A DNA stretch of 64,000 nt from the NCBI GenBank assembly GCA_028283655.1, contig JAPWKE010000003.1, positions 3,527,793-3,591,792 of the forward strand, in the 5' to 3' direction. The stretch comes from Acidobacteriaceae bacterium. GTDB taxonomy: Bacteria; Acidobacteriota; Terriglobia; Terriglobales; Acidobacteriaceae. Positions 43,525-52,017 of the stretch are shown here, one piece after another; the first letter of the stretch is position 1; every line of letters begins with the position of its first letter. Below the pieces are notes generated by a model, which saw nothing but the letters and a program-made list of their open reading frames with translations, had not been told where the DNA came from and did no database searches. Made by a program: the position numbers and the translations under genes.

Positions 43525-44556
43525 TCACCGCCCAGCCACCACCGCAGCCGCGCTCTCATTCCCATGCTTATCCACGGCCGTCACGCGCCACACATACGCC
43601 ACACCGTCCTTCGCCGTCGCATCATGAAACGCGGGCATCGTCACTGGAGCCGCATTCAGCTTCGCGCTCACCCCACCCGGTTCCTGCCGATAGACGTTGT
43701 ACCCGGCCAGACCGTTGTCCTCCACAGGCTCCCATACCAAATCCACAGCCCACCCACCATCATCTGTGCGAAACCCTGCCGCCGTCGCATCGGTCGGGGC
43801 CAGCGGAGGATACACGTCCCGCAGCGTAAAAGGCACCGCCGCAGAATCCATGCTTCGCATCGCCAGCTTCCTCGCCCCGATCTCTGCTTCCTTCTCGCGA
43901 TGCGCAACATACTCATACGCCACGCCTTCGACCGCGCCGGTATCTAAAAGCACCCCGGGATCGCCGCCATTCTCCGGCTTCAGCACCACAGGCTCCTTCG
44001 CTCCCACAGCCTTTCGCTCTACGACCACTGCGCCGCCCTGAGCCACCTTTTGCCAGCGCAACAACGCACCCAGCCGCGAACCCTGCACCGCAAATCCGGC
44101 CACCTGCGCGGAGCCAATGCCACCCGCCACAAACGCCGCGTCGGACTCTCCCGCACCTTTTCCGCGTCCGTTCAGCAACTCCACGCGATACCCCAGCAGC
44201 CGGTTCGGCCCCGTCGCCAGCGTCACCGGCAACGCGTCGTGAACCACCGCCACCGTCCCCGGAGCGACCTCGCTGGTCAGCGCAGGCAATGCCATGCATC
44301 CGCCGTGCTCCACCTCGCGGCACACCTTTGCCTTCAACGACTTGTCCTTGATCGTCACGCCATCGGTTGTGCGCTCGCTCACCGTAAATTGGAGCTTCAC
44401 GACGTCCCCTTCGCGGGTCGCGGAAAGCTTGTGTGCCGTTGCAGGCAGCTTCAGCGACGGGGCCTTCGGCGGCCCGGGGCTCGCACATCCGATGGCGGCC
44501 AAACCAGCCGCGGCTAGCGCTACAAAACTCTTCCGCCCGTGTCTACGTGGTTGCAT
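43525..44556 (-). CDS. Fibronectin type III-containing lipoprotein
   Basis: 343 residues from ATG 44556: MQPRRHGRKSFVALAAAGLA followed by a LAAIGC lipobox, so probably a lipoprotein with Cys24 as first mature residue. Mature sequence is beta-rich with two fibronectin-like parts; the last (PLAPTDATAAGFRTDDGGWA, DLVWEPVEDNGLAGYNVYRQ, ATAKDGVAYVWRVTAVDKHG) is a clear FnIII module. It probably sits on the outer membrane and binds a protein or glycan. It is divergent from the XRE-cupin gene. Confidence 0.75.
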   Translation of the reverse strand: MQPRRHGRKSFVALAAAGLAAIGCASPGPPKAPSLKLPATAHKLSATREGDVVKLQFTVSERTTDGVTIKDKSLKAKVCREVEHGGCMALPALTSEVAPGTVAVVHDALPVTLATGPNRLLGYRVELLNGRGKGAGESDAAFVAGGIGSAQVAGFAVQGSRLGALLRWQKVAQGGAVVVERKAVGAKEPVVLKPENGGDPGVLLDTGAVEGVAYEYVAHREKEAEIGARKLAMRSMDSAAVPFTLRDVYPPLAPTDATAAGFRTDDGGWAVDLVWEPVEDNGLAGYNVYRQEPGGVSAKLNAAPVTMPAFHDATAKDGVAYVWRVTAVDKHGNESAAAVVAGR

Positions 44557-44711
44557 CGCCTCTGAGCCTAGCATCGCTCGATACTCCGAGGGCACTGCGG
44601 AATCCGATCGGGCAAGCATCTTTTTCAGTCAAACTGCCGTCCGAATTGACATACAGACCGAGCAGGAACCAAGCAAACATCCACATGAAGTTAGGGCCAG
44701 AGGAAAATCAA

Positions 44712-45512
44712 GTGAGTACCCAGATCAATGCCGCTCTGCCGATAGCATCCCCCAAGCCCCACCTCCTGCAGCGTGTCCCGTCCGCTGCCACGGCAAAGCA
44801 GGGCAGCTCCGCCGCCGCGGAAGAGCTCCCCGCCGCTTCTTCCAGCGTCACGCCGGAAGCCGCCGAAGCTTTCATCGAAAATAAGCGTATCGGCGAGCGC
44901 ATCAAGTTCCTCCGCCAGCGTAAGAGCATGGGACTGGTCGAACTCGGCCGGCACACAGGCCTCTCCGCCAGCTTCCTCTCTCAGCTTGAAACCGGCCGCG
45001 TCGTTCCCACGCTGCGCAATCTCGCACGCATCGCGATGGTCTTCTCGAAGGATCTCAGCTTCTTCTTTGAGCCCGAGCGCCCCGAACTCTTCCGCATTGT
45101 CCGCGCCGCAGACCGCCAGCGCCAGCCGCAGACCGGCGCAGAAGAGCCTGCCTACTTCTTCGAAAGCCTCGGCCACATTCCCGGCGACAACACCATCGCG
45201 CCCTACGTTGCAGAGTTTCTGCCGCAGGACAACGACCGCCCTGTTCGCGAGCACCAGCATGCCGGCTCTGAGTTCGTCTTCATCTTTGGTGGATCGCTCA
45301 ACATCGTCCACGGCAACCGCAGCGAGGTCGTCGAAGAAGGCGATGCGGTCTACTTCAACGCCTCCGCCGCGCACTGCTACCGCGCCGTCGGCCACGAACC
45401 CTGCGAAGCCCTCATCATCACCATGCCGGAGTCACTGCGCACCCTCTCCACAGGGTTACGCGTGCCAATCACCGCGAGCCCCTCGAAGGTAGCCCGCGGC
45501 TCGGCGGCCTAA
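44712..45512 (+). CDS. XRE-cupin transcriptional regulator
   Basis: About 266 residues. After an Ala/Ser-rich leader, the helix-turn-helix (IGERIKFLRQRKSMGLVELG, RHTGLSASFLSQLETGRVVP) is followed by a C-terminal cupin (FLPQDNDRPVREHQHAGSEF, VEEGDAVYFNASAAHCYRAV) with His/Glu metal-type residues. Such proteins repress or activate a nearby pathway in response to a small ligand. GTG 44712 has GAGG 8 nt upstream; an ATG at 44685 would add nine residues but has no well-placed ribosome site. Confidence 0.85.
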   Translation: MSTQINAALPIASPKPHLLQRVPSAATAKQGSSAAAEELPAASSSVTPEAAEAFIENKRIGERIKFLRQRKSMGLVELGRHTGLSASFLSQLETGRVVPTLRNLARIAMVFSKDLSFFFEPERPELFRIVRAADRQRQPQTGAEEPAYFFESLGHIPGDNTIAPYVAEFLPQDNDRPVREHQHAGSEFVFIFGGSLNIVHGNRSEVVEEGDAVYFNASAAHCYRAVGHEPCEALIITMPESLRTLSTGLRVPITASPSKVARGSAA

Positions 45513-45520
45513 GCCGCGGG
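45493..45520. terminator. Hairpin between convergent genes
   Basis: 9-bp stem (45493-45501 and 45512-45520) with a 10-nt loop, overlapping the XRE-cupin stop codon. It has no T run, so it may be a weak bidirectional terminator or only mRNA structure. Confidence 0.4.
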
Positions 45521-45531
45521 AGCCACACAAG

Positions 45532-46086
45532 CTACCCGAGAAACATCTTTTCGACATCCAGCCAGTCGTTCACGCGCCGAAAGCCTTCTACATAAAGGTT
45601 TGTCGGCGACGTGTACAAAATCCCTTCGCCCTGGAACCGCCGCAACTGCCGCGGATTATCGTCAATCAGATAATCCCCGCGCAGGATTCCCTTGTCGCCG
45701 CAGAACACAATGTGCGAGTTCGGGATAAACGGAAAGTGTTCTTTCAGCCAGCGGAACTTCGCATTGAAGCTTGTCGGCACCTCCATCGCCGCTGTGGCGA
45801 TGAAGATCTCGTAGCGTGACTGCAGTCGTTCCAGCACGCGCGCAGCTTCCGGCATCACATCCAGCACGGCAAAAAAGTCATCGCTCAGCAGGTGGTCCTG
45901 CAGCGCGGGCACCCGTTCCTCGGGAACGGTATCCCAAAGCCAACGCCCCTGCAGGTCTGTGCGCTTCAGCTCCTCGCTGAAGTCCCGGTTGTATCGAACT
46001 AGTTGTTCTGCCAGCGCATCGGCGATTACCTCGTCCATGTCTACACAGATGATCTTGCGGCCGGTATTGTTCGCGTTGCTGCTCAT
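45532..46086 (-). CDS. 5'-nucleotidase, 5'(3')-deoxyribonucleotidase type (HAD)
   Basis: 184 residues from ATG 46086, which overlaps the upstream stop by 4 nt (ATGA). ICVDMDEVIAD is HAD motif I (DxDxV), IATAAMEVPTSF contains motif II, the conserved Lys is in FNAKFRWLKEHFPF, and GDYLIDDNPRQL is motif IV. This matches the NT5C-like group that dephosphorylates (deoxy)nucleoside monophosphates. It is coupled to the zinc-ribbon hairpin gene. Confidence 0.85.
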   Translation of the reverse strand: MSSNANNTGRKIICVDMDEVIADALAEQLVRYNRDFSEELKRTDLQGRWLWDTVPEERVPALQDHLLSDDFFAVLDVMPEAARVLERLQSRYEIFIATAAMEVPTSFNAKFRWLKEHFPFIPNSHIVFCGDKGILRGDYLIDDNPRQLRRFQGEGILYTSPTNLYVEGFRRVNDWLDVEKMFLG

Positions 46087-46865
46087 GCCTTCACGTCCAG
46101 TGTAAGCGCCCGACGCAGCCGGTCGCCAGCCGGCCAAGCACCGGGCCGATCGTTCCTCAGGTCCCAGAACAGAATTCGCCCGCAGCTTTCGCAGGTCATA
46201 ATCTCGTTCGCATGCTCGCGCCCGGTCAACTCATTCCAGCGCTGCGGCCTCACCTTCATCCGGCACGCCGAGCACTGCTCGTTCACTCCCTCGGCCAGCC
46301 CTGTGCCACGCGACTTCGCCAGCCGGTCAAACATCGCCAGCACATCTTCGCTGATCCCCGCACGCACCGCGACCTGTTCCGCGCCGCGAACCACCAGCGC
46401 CTCATCCGCATCTTCCTTGCCCTGCGCCGCGATCTGCCGTTTCACCAACAGCGCTTCCTGGGCCTTCGCCAGGGTCTCGGTTGCCCGCGCCAACTCCGCT
46501 TCGGCCACCTCGCTGCGCTCCATCGAGGCCAGTTCCTCGTCCTCCAGCCGTGCGATCGCGTCTCCGGCAAACCCCATCTCGTGCTCCAGCGCCGTCGCCT
46601 GCTGCGTGCTGGTCGCAGAGTCCATCTGCTTCTTCAACCGCCCCAGCTTGGCGCGGTTCTGCTCCGCATCCGCCCCGGACTTCTTCCGGAGAGCCTCTTC
46701 TGCCAACAGCGTAGTTTGCACCGTCTTCAGTGCAGCTTCTGCCTTGGCAAGCTCCTTCTCTGCAGCGGCCACAATGCCCGGAAGCCGCGTCAATTCAGCA
46801 CGCAAGCTCGTTATCTCCAGAGCAATCGCCTGCAGCGTCACCAGTTGTTCCAGGTCCTGATTCAT
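46083..46865 (-). CDS. CT398-like coiled-coil protein with C4 zinc ribbon
   Basis: 260 residues from ATG 46865 (GAGGGACG upstream). The first about 180 residues are a long antiparallel coiled coil (EITSLRAELTRLPGIVAAAE, KLGRLKKQMDSATSTQQATA). The end carries a four-Cys ribbon: EQCSACRMKV and IMTCESCGRILFW. Such proteins are found in most bacteria; they resemble the chlamydial CT398 and are proposed to act with sigma-54 or export, but no firm role exists. It is coupled by ATGA to the nucleotidase. Confidence 0.85.
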   Translation of the reverse strand: MNQDLEQLVTLQAIALEITSLRAELTRLPGIVAAAEKELAKAEAALKTVQTTLLAEEALRKKSGADAEQNRAKLGRLKKQMDSATSTQQATALEHEMGFAGDAIARLEDEELASMERSEVAEAELARATETLAKAQEALLVKRQIAAQGKEDADEALVVRGAEQVAVRAGISEDVLAMFDRLAKSRGTGLAEGVNEQCSACRMKVRPQRWNELTGREHANEIMTCESCGRILFWDLRNDRPGAWPAGDRLRRALTLDVKA

Positions 46866-46965
46866 CGTCCCTCGATCCGAGTTGAAGCCTAGCACGTCAG
46901 AAATATCGCAACTTTCTGCAATTTTTTCGCCGTTCGCACATCTTTAGAATCAACAGAACACATTT

Positions 46966-48588
46966 ATGGCCACTGCTGCTCTCGCTCAACCCGTTGCTGT
47001 CCCCTGGCGTCCACGTATTAATCCGTGGATCGTTGCCATGACCGTCACTCTCGCGACCTTCATGGAAGTGCTCGACAGCTCCATCGCGAACGTCGCGCTG
47101 CCGCACATCGCGGGCGGCCTCGGCGCCACGCAGGATGAGGCTACGTGGGTACTCACGGCCTATCTTGTCGCCAACGCCGTCATCCTGCCCGCAGGCGCTT
47201 ACATGACGACGTTCATCGGGCGCAAGAAGTTCTACATGATCTGCGTGGCGCTCTTCGGCATCTCGTCGGCGCTCTGCGGCCTCGCGCCCACGCTGCCTCT
47301 GCTCGTCTTCTTCCGAATCCTCCAGGGCATCGGTGGCGGCGGCCTCGCTCCCTCGGAGCAGGCGATCCTCGCCGACACCTTCCCCCCGGAGAAACGAGGG
47401 CAGGCCTTCGCCATGTACGGCCTCGCCGTCGTCGTCGCTCCGGCCATCGGACCGACACTCGGCGGATACATCACCGACAACTTCGACTGGCGCTGGATCT
47501 TCTTCCTCAACGTGCCGATCTGCCTCCTGTCGCTCTTCCTCACCTCGCGCATCGTGGAAGATCCTCCCTACGTTGAAAAGCAGGTGGCTGAAGCGCAAAA
47601 GGGTGGCGTCCGCCTCGACTTCCTGGGCTTCGCTCTCGTCGGCCTCACCTTCGGTTCGCTCGAGTTCCTGCTCGATAAGGGCCAGGAGGACGACTGGTTC
47701 GCCTCGCACCTCATCGTCTTCTTCTCCATCGTGATGGTCGCGGCCTTTGTCCTGCTCATCTGGTGGGAACTCAAGCAGCTTCGTGAGGGGCATCGACCTC
47801 TACTCAACCTCACGCTCTTCAAGCGAAGGCAGTTCGCCATCAGCTTCATCCTGATGTTCGTCCTCGGCTTCTCGCTCTACGGCACCACGATTCTCATCCC
47901 GCAGTTCGTGCAATCGTTGCTGGGGTATACCGCCGAACTTGCCGGAAAGGTGCTGTCACCTGCTGGCTTCATGATGATGGCGATGATGCCTGTCGTGGGC
48001 ATCCTCTCGGGCAAGGTCGATCCAAGAAAACTCATTGGTTTCGGCTTTACCTCGTTGACGCTATCGCTCATTTACATGGCGAACATCAACCTCAACATCA
48101 GTTACGGCGAACTGGTGGTGATGCGCTGCTTCCAGGCTTCGGGCCTCGCCTTCCTCTTCATTCCGATCAATACGATTGCGTACGTCGGCGTGAAGCAGAG
48201 CGAGAACAACGACGTCTCGGGTCTCACCAACCTTGCGCGTAATATCGGCGGCTCCTGCGGTACGGCCTTCATGGCCACGCTTCTGGTGCGTCGCTCCGCT
48301 GCGCATGAGAGCAGCATGATCCGTAATCTGACGTCGCTGAACACGGCCTTCCAGTCTCAGGTCCACTCTTTGTCTGGCTCGTTTGCCGCCGGCAACGGTG
48401 GCGCATCTTCTGGCGGAGCCGTTCACACGGCACAGGCGTACATCTACGCCCAGTTACATCGCCAGTCGGCCACGCTTGCGTACGTCGACATCATCCGCTA
48501 TCTCACCCTCTTCTGCGCCTGCGTCCTGCCGCTGCTCTTCCTCATCCCGCGTCCCCCCAAGGATGCTGCCTCCAACGCAGGCCACTAA
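46966..48588 (+). CDS. DHA2-family multidrug efflux MFS transporter (EmrB-like)
   Basis: 540 residues with about 14 membrane segments. DHA2 motifs are VLDSSIANVALPHIAGGLG, FFRILQGIGGGGLAPSEQAI, AIGPTLGGYITDNFDWRWIF and FLNVPICLLSLFLTSRIVED. It probably exports drugs or toxic compounds with protons. An EmrA-like adaptor is not adjacent. There is no Shine-Dalgarno; TAGAAT ends 15 nt before the ATG. The segment near 465-490 is Gly/Ala/Ser-rich. Confidence 0.93.
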   Translation: MATAALAQPVAVPWRPRINPWIVAMTVTLATFMEVLDSSIANVALPHIAGGLGATQDEATWVLTAYLVANAVILPAGAYMTTFIGRKKFYMICVALFGISSALCGLAPTLPLLVFFRILQGIGGGGLAPSEQAILADTFPPEKRGQAFAMYGLAVVVAPAIGPTLGGYITDNFDWRWIFFLNVPICLLSLFLTSRIVEDPPYVEKQVAEAQKGGVRLDFLGFALVGLTFGSLEFLLDKGQEDDWFASHLIVFFSIVMVAAFVLLIWWELKQLREGHRPLLNLTLFKRRQFAISFILMFVLGFSLYGTTILIPQFVQSLLGYTAELAGKVLSPAGFMMMAMMPVVGILSGKVDPRKLIGFGFTSLTLSLIYMANINLNISYGELVVMRCFQASGLAFLFIPINTIAYVGVKQSENNDVSGLTNLARNIGGSCGTAFMATLLVRRSAAHESSMIRNLTSLNTAFQSQVHSLSGSFAAGNGGASSGGAVHTAQAYIYAQLHRQSATLAYVDIIRYLTLFCACVLPLLFLIPRPPKDAASNAGH

Positions 48589-48610
48589 CTTACCCGTAAC
48601 GCTAATCTGC

Positions 48611-48655
48611 AACAAAGCAAACGCCCCGGATCTCATCCGGGGCGTTTGCTTTGTT
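48611..48655 (+). terminator. Strong terminator after the MFS gene
   Basis: 20-bp perfect stem (48611-48630 and 48636-48655), loop TCTCA, followed by CTTGC. It is the longest perfect stem seen in the window. Part of its arm, GCAAACGCCCCGG, recurs in the terminator at 51951. Confidence 0.9.
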
Positions 48656-48702
48656 CTTGCATCTTGCATCTGGCCCAGTAAACCTGCCACTCGTGCAAGT
48701 TG

Positions 48703-48815
48703 TCATCCCGAGCAAGCCGAGCGACCTGCTTGTCGCCAGTCGTGCCACGCCCATCACCTCAGCCTGTGCCACCTCTGCGTTCCCGCTTTTGCCTTTAGAG
48801 TAGAAAGCCCGCCAG
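48703..48815. repeat. Composite dispersed intergenic repeat
   Basis: Has TCATCCCGAGCAAGCCGAGC and GACCTGCTTGTCGCC, then 30 nt later CCTCTGCGTTCCCGC, joining both modules of the family in the same order as at 36231 and, inverted, at the window's right end. No gene. Confidence 0.8.
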
Positions 48816-48833
48816 CAAGAAGGCCCGGACCTC

Positions 48834-49556
48834 TCACAGCAACCCTTGCAACTCCATCGCATTCGCACTCGCATGTCCCAGCGCCGTATTGTCGAAGATC
48901 ACCCACGTCTCCTTCGCCCGCGCAGGCTCCCGCATCCGATCCGCAAACTCCCGCAGAAAACCCTCGCTGTACTCGGAGTAGTACGTGCGCGGCGCGCCAT
49001 GCAGCCGCCAGTACCGTAGCTCCATCCAACCTCCGGGCCTGCCCGCCAGTGCCGAGCCCTTCGGAGGATCAGCCGCTACGCGTGCCACCTCAAAGCCGCG
49101 CAGCGTGCGATCGACCTCCGGCGCAAACCAGCTCCCATGCCTTGGCTCCAGCACCACCGCGCCATCATGCAGCTCGCGCAACGTCGTGAAGAACTCATGC
49201 GCCACGCCTTCGTCATACTCCAGCTTCGGCGGCAACTGGACCAGCAGCGGCCCCAGCTTCTCTCCGAGCCCGCGCACCTGCTCAAGAAACGCCACCAGCA
49301 GCGCACCCGTGTCCACCAGCTTCGCCGTATGCGTAATCGTCTTCGGCATCTTCACCGCAAAGCGAAAGTCTTCGGGCACCGATCGCGCCCAGCGCTCCCA
49401 CGTCTTCAGCATGTGCGGACGATGGAAGCTTGAGTTGATCTCCACACACCGCAACGCACTGGCGCAGCGCTCCAGGTGTGAGCCCTCTGCCGCAAACCGT
49501 GCCGCATGCTCCTTCGGAATCGTCCATCCCGCCGTGCCAATGCGAACGTTGTTCAT
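48834..49556 (-). CDS. DUF72 family protein
   Basis: 240 residues from ATG 49556, overlapping the HrpB stop by 4 nt (ATGA), with GGAGG upstream. NNVRIGTAGWTIPKE starts the family TIM barrel; CVEINSSFHRPHM, DFRFAVKMPKTITHTAK and GPLLVQLPPKLEYD are further landmarks, and YYRLHGAP-like (YWRLHGAPRTYYSEYS) precedes WVIFDNTALGHASANA. The reaction is not known. The upstream part of this open frame is antisense-like and is not included. Confidence 0.9.
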   Translation of the reverse strand: MNNVRIGTAGWTIPKEHAARFAAEGSHLERCASALRCVEINSSFHRPHMLKTWERWARSVPEDFRFAVKMPKTITHTAKLVDTGALLVAFLEQVRGLGEKLGPLLVQLPPKLEYDEGVAHEFFTTLRELHDGAVVLEPRHGSWFAPEVDRTLRGFEVARVAADPPKGSALAGRPGGWMELRYWRLHGAPRTYYSEYSEGFLREFADRMREPARAKETWVIFDNTALGHASANAMELQGLL

Positions 49557-51910
49557 CGCTTCGCCTCCACCGGCACATGCGGATTCTCCGGCCACGCGTG
49601 CCGAGGGTACCGCCGCATCAGCTCCTTGCGTGTACTCGGGTACAGCCTCTCCCAGAACCCCGCCAGATCGGTCGTCGTCTGCACCGCTCGCTGGTTCGGC
49701 GCCAGCAGATGCACCACTACCGGCGTGCGTTCCGGCCCGATGCGCGGCGTCTCCTTCATGCCGAAGAAGTCCTGCAGCCGCGACCCAATCCACGGCGCAC
49801 GGTCCAGCTCGTAATGCACCTTCGTCTGCCGCCCACTGCTCAGCCGAATCGTCGACGGAGCCAGCTCATTTAACTTGCCCGCGCCCACCTGCGCTTCCAG
49901 CAGCGAGAAGAATCCGCTCGACGCCTCTCGCAACTGCGCAAACGTCCGCAGGCCGTACGCCAACTCCCGCAGTGTCGCTTCCTCATCCACCACAACTCCG
50001 GCAAACTTCACGCGCGCGCGAAAGTTTTCCAGGTGCTCGGCATCCACAAACCGCTCCAGCCCAGCTTCGATCGCCTTCTCGGCCAGCATCCGCGCGGCGT
50101 CCTCGTCGCTCGCCAGCCCTCGCGACTCCTCGATCACCAGCTTGTCGAAGAGCAGTGCGCTTCTCTGCTCCACGCGCTCGCCCCCACGGTTCCATTCGAC
50201 GGTCACCTCATCGCGCACGCGTTCCGGAAACACGTCAAGCAACCACTCCGGCTCGATCCGCGCATACGTCCGCACCAGTGGCAGCGGGTTCTCTTCGCGG
50301 TCCTCTGCATCCAGCGCGAGAAAGTACTCGCCCTGCGGCAACTCCCCGGCAAGTTCGGCAGCAACGCCGTTCGCCAATCCCACCTGCTTGCCCACGCGCC
50401 GCTTCGCCACGCGATCAGGAAACCCTGCGAGCAGACACAGCAGCAGCGCCTCATCGTCATGCTCACGCGTCGCCCGCGCTGGCTTCACCACTCGCAGCAG
50501 CTGCTCGTACTGCAGGCGAACGCGAGCATCCATCGCCTTGCCCGCATGCTTGTCCATCGCGGCCAGCAGCTCGTTCTCCACCATGGGGACGCCAGCCCCC
50601 AGCAGCGCCGCCGCGCGACAGGCCGCCTCGCCCACACCGCGCTCCTGTGCCGCAATCACCACCCGCGCCAGCCTCGGAGTCAGTGGCAGCCGCGCCATCC
50701 GAGCCGCCATCTCGCCCTCCGCGCCCAGCGCATCCAGCAAGGTCTCCGCACTACGCACGGCATCTGCCGGAGGCTCATCCAGCCACGTCAGTTCGCTCGG
50801 ATGCGCCACACCCTGCGCGCGCAACGCCAGCAGCAACTGCGAGAGCTCTGCCCGCAGAATCTCCGGCGTGTCATGCTCCGGACGAAGCAGAAAGTCCTCC
50901 TGCGCATACAGCCGCAGCACGCGCCCCGGCCCCATGCGCCCTGCGCGTCCACCGCGCTGTATTGCCGAAGCCCGGCTCACGCGGCCAATGCGCAGCAGCG
51001 GCAGGCCCGTCCACGGCGAATGGCTCGCCACCCGCGCCAGCCCGCTGTCGATCACCGCATTCACGCCGTCCACCGTCACCGAACTCTCCGCCACGTTCGT
51101 CGCGAAGATCACCTTGCGCTCCCGCGATGGCTGCACCACGCGGTCCTGCTCCGCAGGCGTCAGGCTTCCATGCAGCGCCAGCGCGGTCAGCCCATACCGC
51201 CGCACCACATCCTCGCTCTCGCGCATCGCGCGTCGAATCTCCGCCTGCCCCGGCAGAAACACCAGCACATTGCCCGCGGAGTCTTCCTTCACAATGCGTT
51301 CCACCGCGTCGCGCACCAGCGCAGGCAGTGGCTTGGACGTATACCCCACATGCTCCACGCTCAGCGGATATGCTCGTCCCTCGGAGCGCACCACCGGGCA
51401 GCCTCCAAGGAACGCCGCCACCGGAGCGGCCTCCAACGTCGCCGACATCACGACGATCTTCAGCTCCGGCCTGCGCTCCTTCTGCAGCCGACGCAGCAGC
51501 GCCAACGCCAGGTCCGTCTCCAGGTGCCGCTCATGAAACTCATCCAGCACCACTACCGAAACGCCCTTCAACTCAGGGTCGCCGAGCAGCCGCCGGTTCA
51601 AAATGCCTTCAGTCACAAAGCGCAGCCGAGTCTTCGGCCCCACGCGCTCCTCGAACCGCACCTGGTAGCCAACCGTCTCTCCGGCCTCTTCACCCAGTTC
51701 TGCAGCCACACGCCTCGCCGCCAGCCGCGCAGCAATGCGCCGCGGCTCCAGCACCAGCACGTCGCCGCTCACCGCATCGAGCAGAGCGCGCGGCACACGC
51801 GTCGTCTTGCCCGCTCCAGGAGCAGCTTCCAGCACAACGTTCGGCCCCTGCTTCAGCACTCGCAGAAGCTCGGGCAACACCGCATCAATGGGCAGAGAAG
51901 AAGAGATCAC
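49553..51910 (-). CDS. hrpB: ATP-dependent RNA helicase HrpB
   Basis: 785-residue DEAH-box protein. A GTG at 51910 is chosen because GGAGAGG sits just upstream; a longer reading would add 68 residues unlike the family. Motifs: Walker A EAAPGAGKTTRVP, LEPRRIAARLAARRVA, Walker B VVLDEFHERHLETD, SAT, FLPGQAEIRRAM, VIFATNVAESSVTVDGV and RGGRAGRMGPGRVLRLY. The C-terminal HrpB domain follows (SGRQTKVHYELDRAPWIGSR, RYPRHAWPENP). Coupled to DUF72. Confidence 0.92.
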   Translation of the reverse strand: MISSSLPIDAVLPELLRVLKQGPNVVLEAAPGAGKTTRVPRALLDAVSGDVLVLEPRRIAARLAARRVAAELGEEAGETVGYQVRFEERVGPKTRLRFVTEGILNRRLLGDPELKGVSVVVLDEFHERHLETDLALALLRRLQKERRPELKIVVMSATLEAAPVAAFLGGCPVVRSEGRAYPLSVEHVGYTSKPLPALVRDAVERIVKEDSAGNVLVFLPGQAEIRRAMRESEDVVRRYGLTALALHGSLTPAEQDRVVQPSRERKVIFATNVAESSVTVDGVNAVIDSGLARVASHSPWTGLPLLRIGRVSRASAIQRGGRAGRMGPGRVLRLYAQEDFLLRPEHDTPEILRAELSQLLLALRAQGVAHPSELTWLDEPPADAVRSAETLLDALGAEGEMAARMARLPLTPRLARVVIAAQERGVGEAACRAAALLGAGVPMVENELLAAMDKHAGKAMDARVRLQYEQLLRVVKPARATREHDDEALLLCLLAGFPDRVAKRRVGKQVGLANGVAAELAGELPQGEYFLALDAEDREENPLPLVRTYARIEPEWLLDVFPERVRDEVTVEWNRGGERVEQRSALLFDKLVIEESRGLASDEDAARMLAEKAIEAGLERFVDAEHLENFRARVKFAGVVVDEEATLRELAYGLRTFAQLREASSGFFSLLEAQVGAGKLNELAPSTIRLSSGRQTKVHYELDRAPWIGSRLQDFFGMKETPRIGPERTPVVVHLLAPNQRAVQTTTDLAGFWERLYPSTRKELMRRYPRHAWPENPHVPVEAKR

Positions 51911-51950
51911 AACCTCTCCATTCTCCCATCGCCGCCCGTGCAGGCAAAAG

Positions 51951-51987
51951 CAAACGCCCCGGCTGCGAAGTGCAGTCGGGGCGTTTG
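51951..51987 (-). terminator. Terminator for the TonB-dependent receptor gene
   Basis: 16-bp arms (51951-51966 and 51972-51987, one G/T pair) with a 5-nt loop. On the minus strand it is followed by CTTTTGCC. It lies 30 nt after the receptor stop. Confidence 0.8.
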
Positions 51988-52017
51988 GGTTAGGTGCGGC
52001 GTATGCCGCGCGTTGGG

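Noticed and set aside
43163..43829. Short proteins with RLQTNRNSPNKKEG and similar phrases, also at 63616-63981
   Set aside because: Translations of the repeat at 43321 and 63805.
48985..51993. 1002-codon plus-strand open frame rich in Pro, Ser, Ala and Arg
   Set aside because: It is antisense to DUF72 and hrpB, which have full sets of family motifs; the composition is what high-GC antisense frames give.
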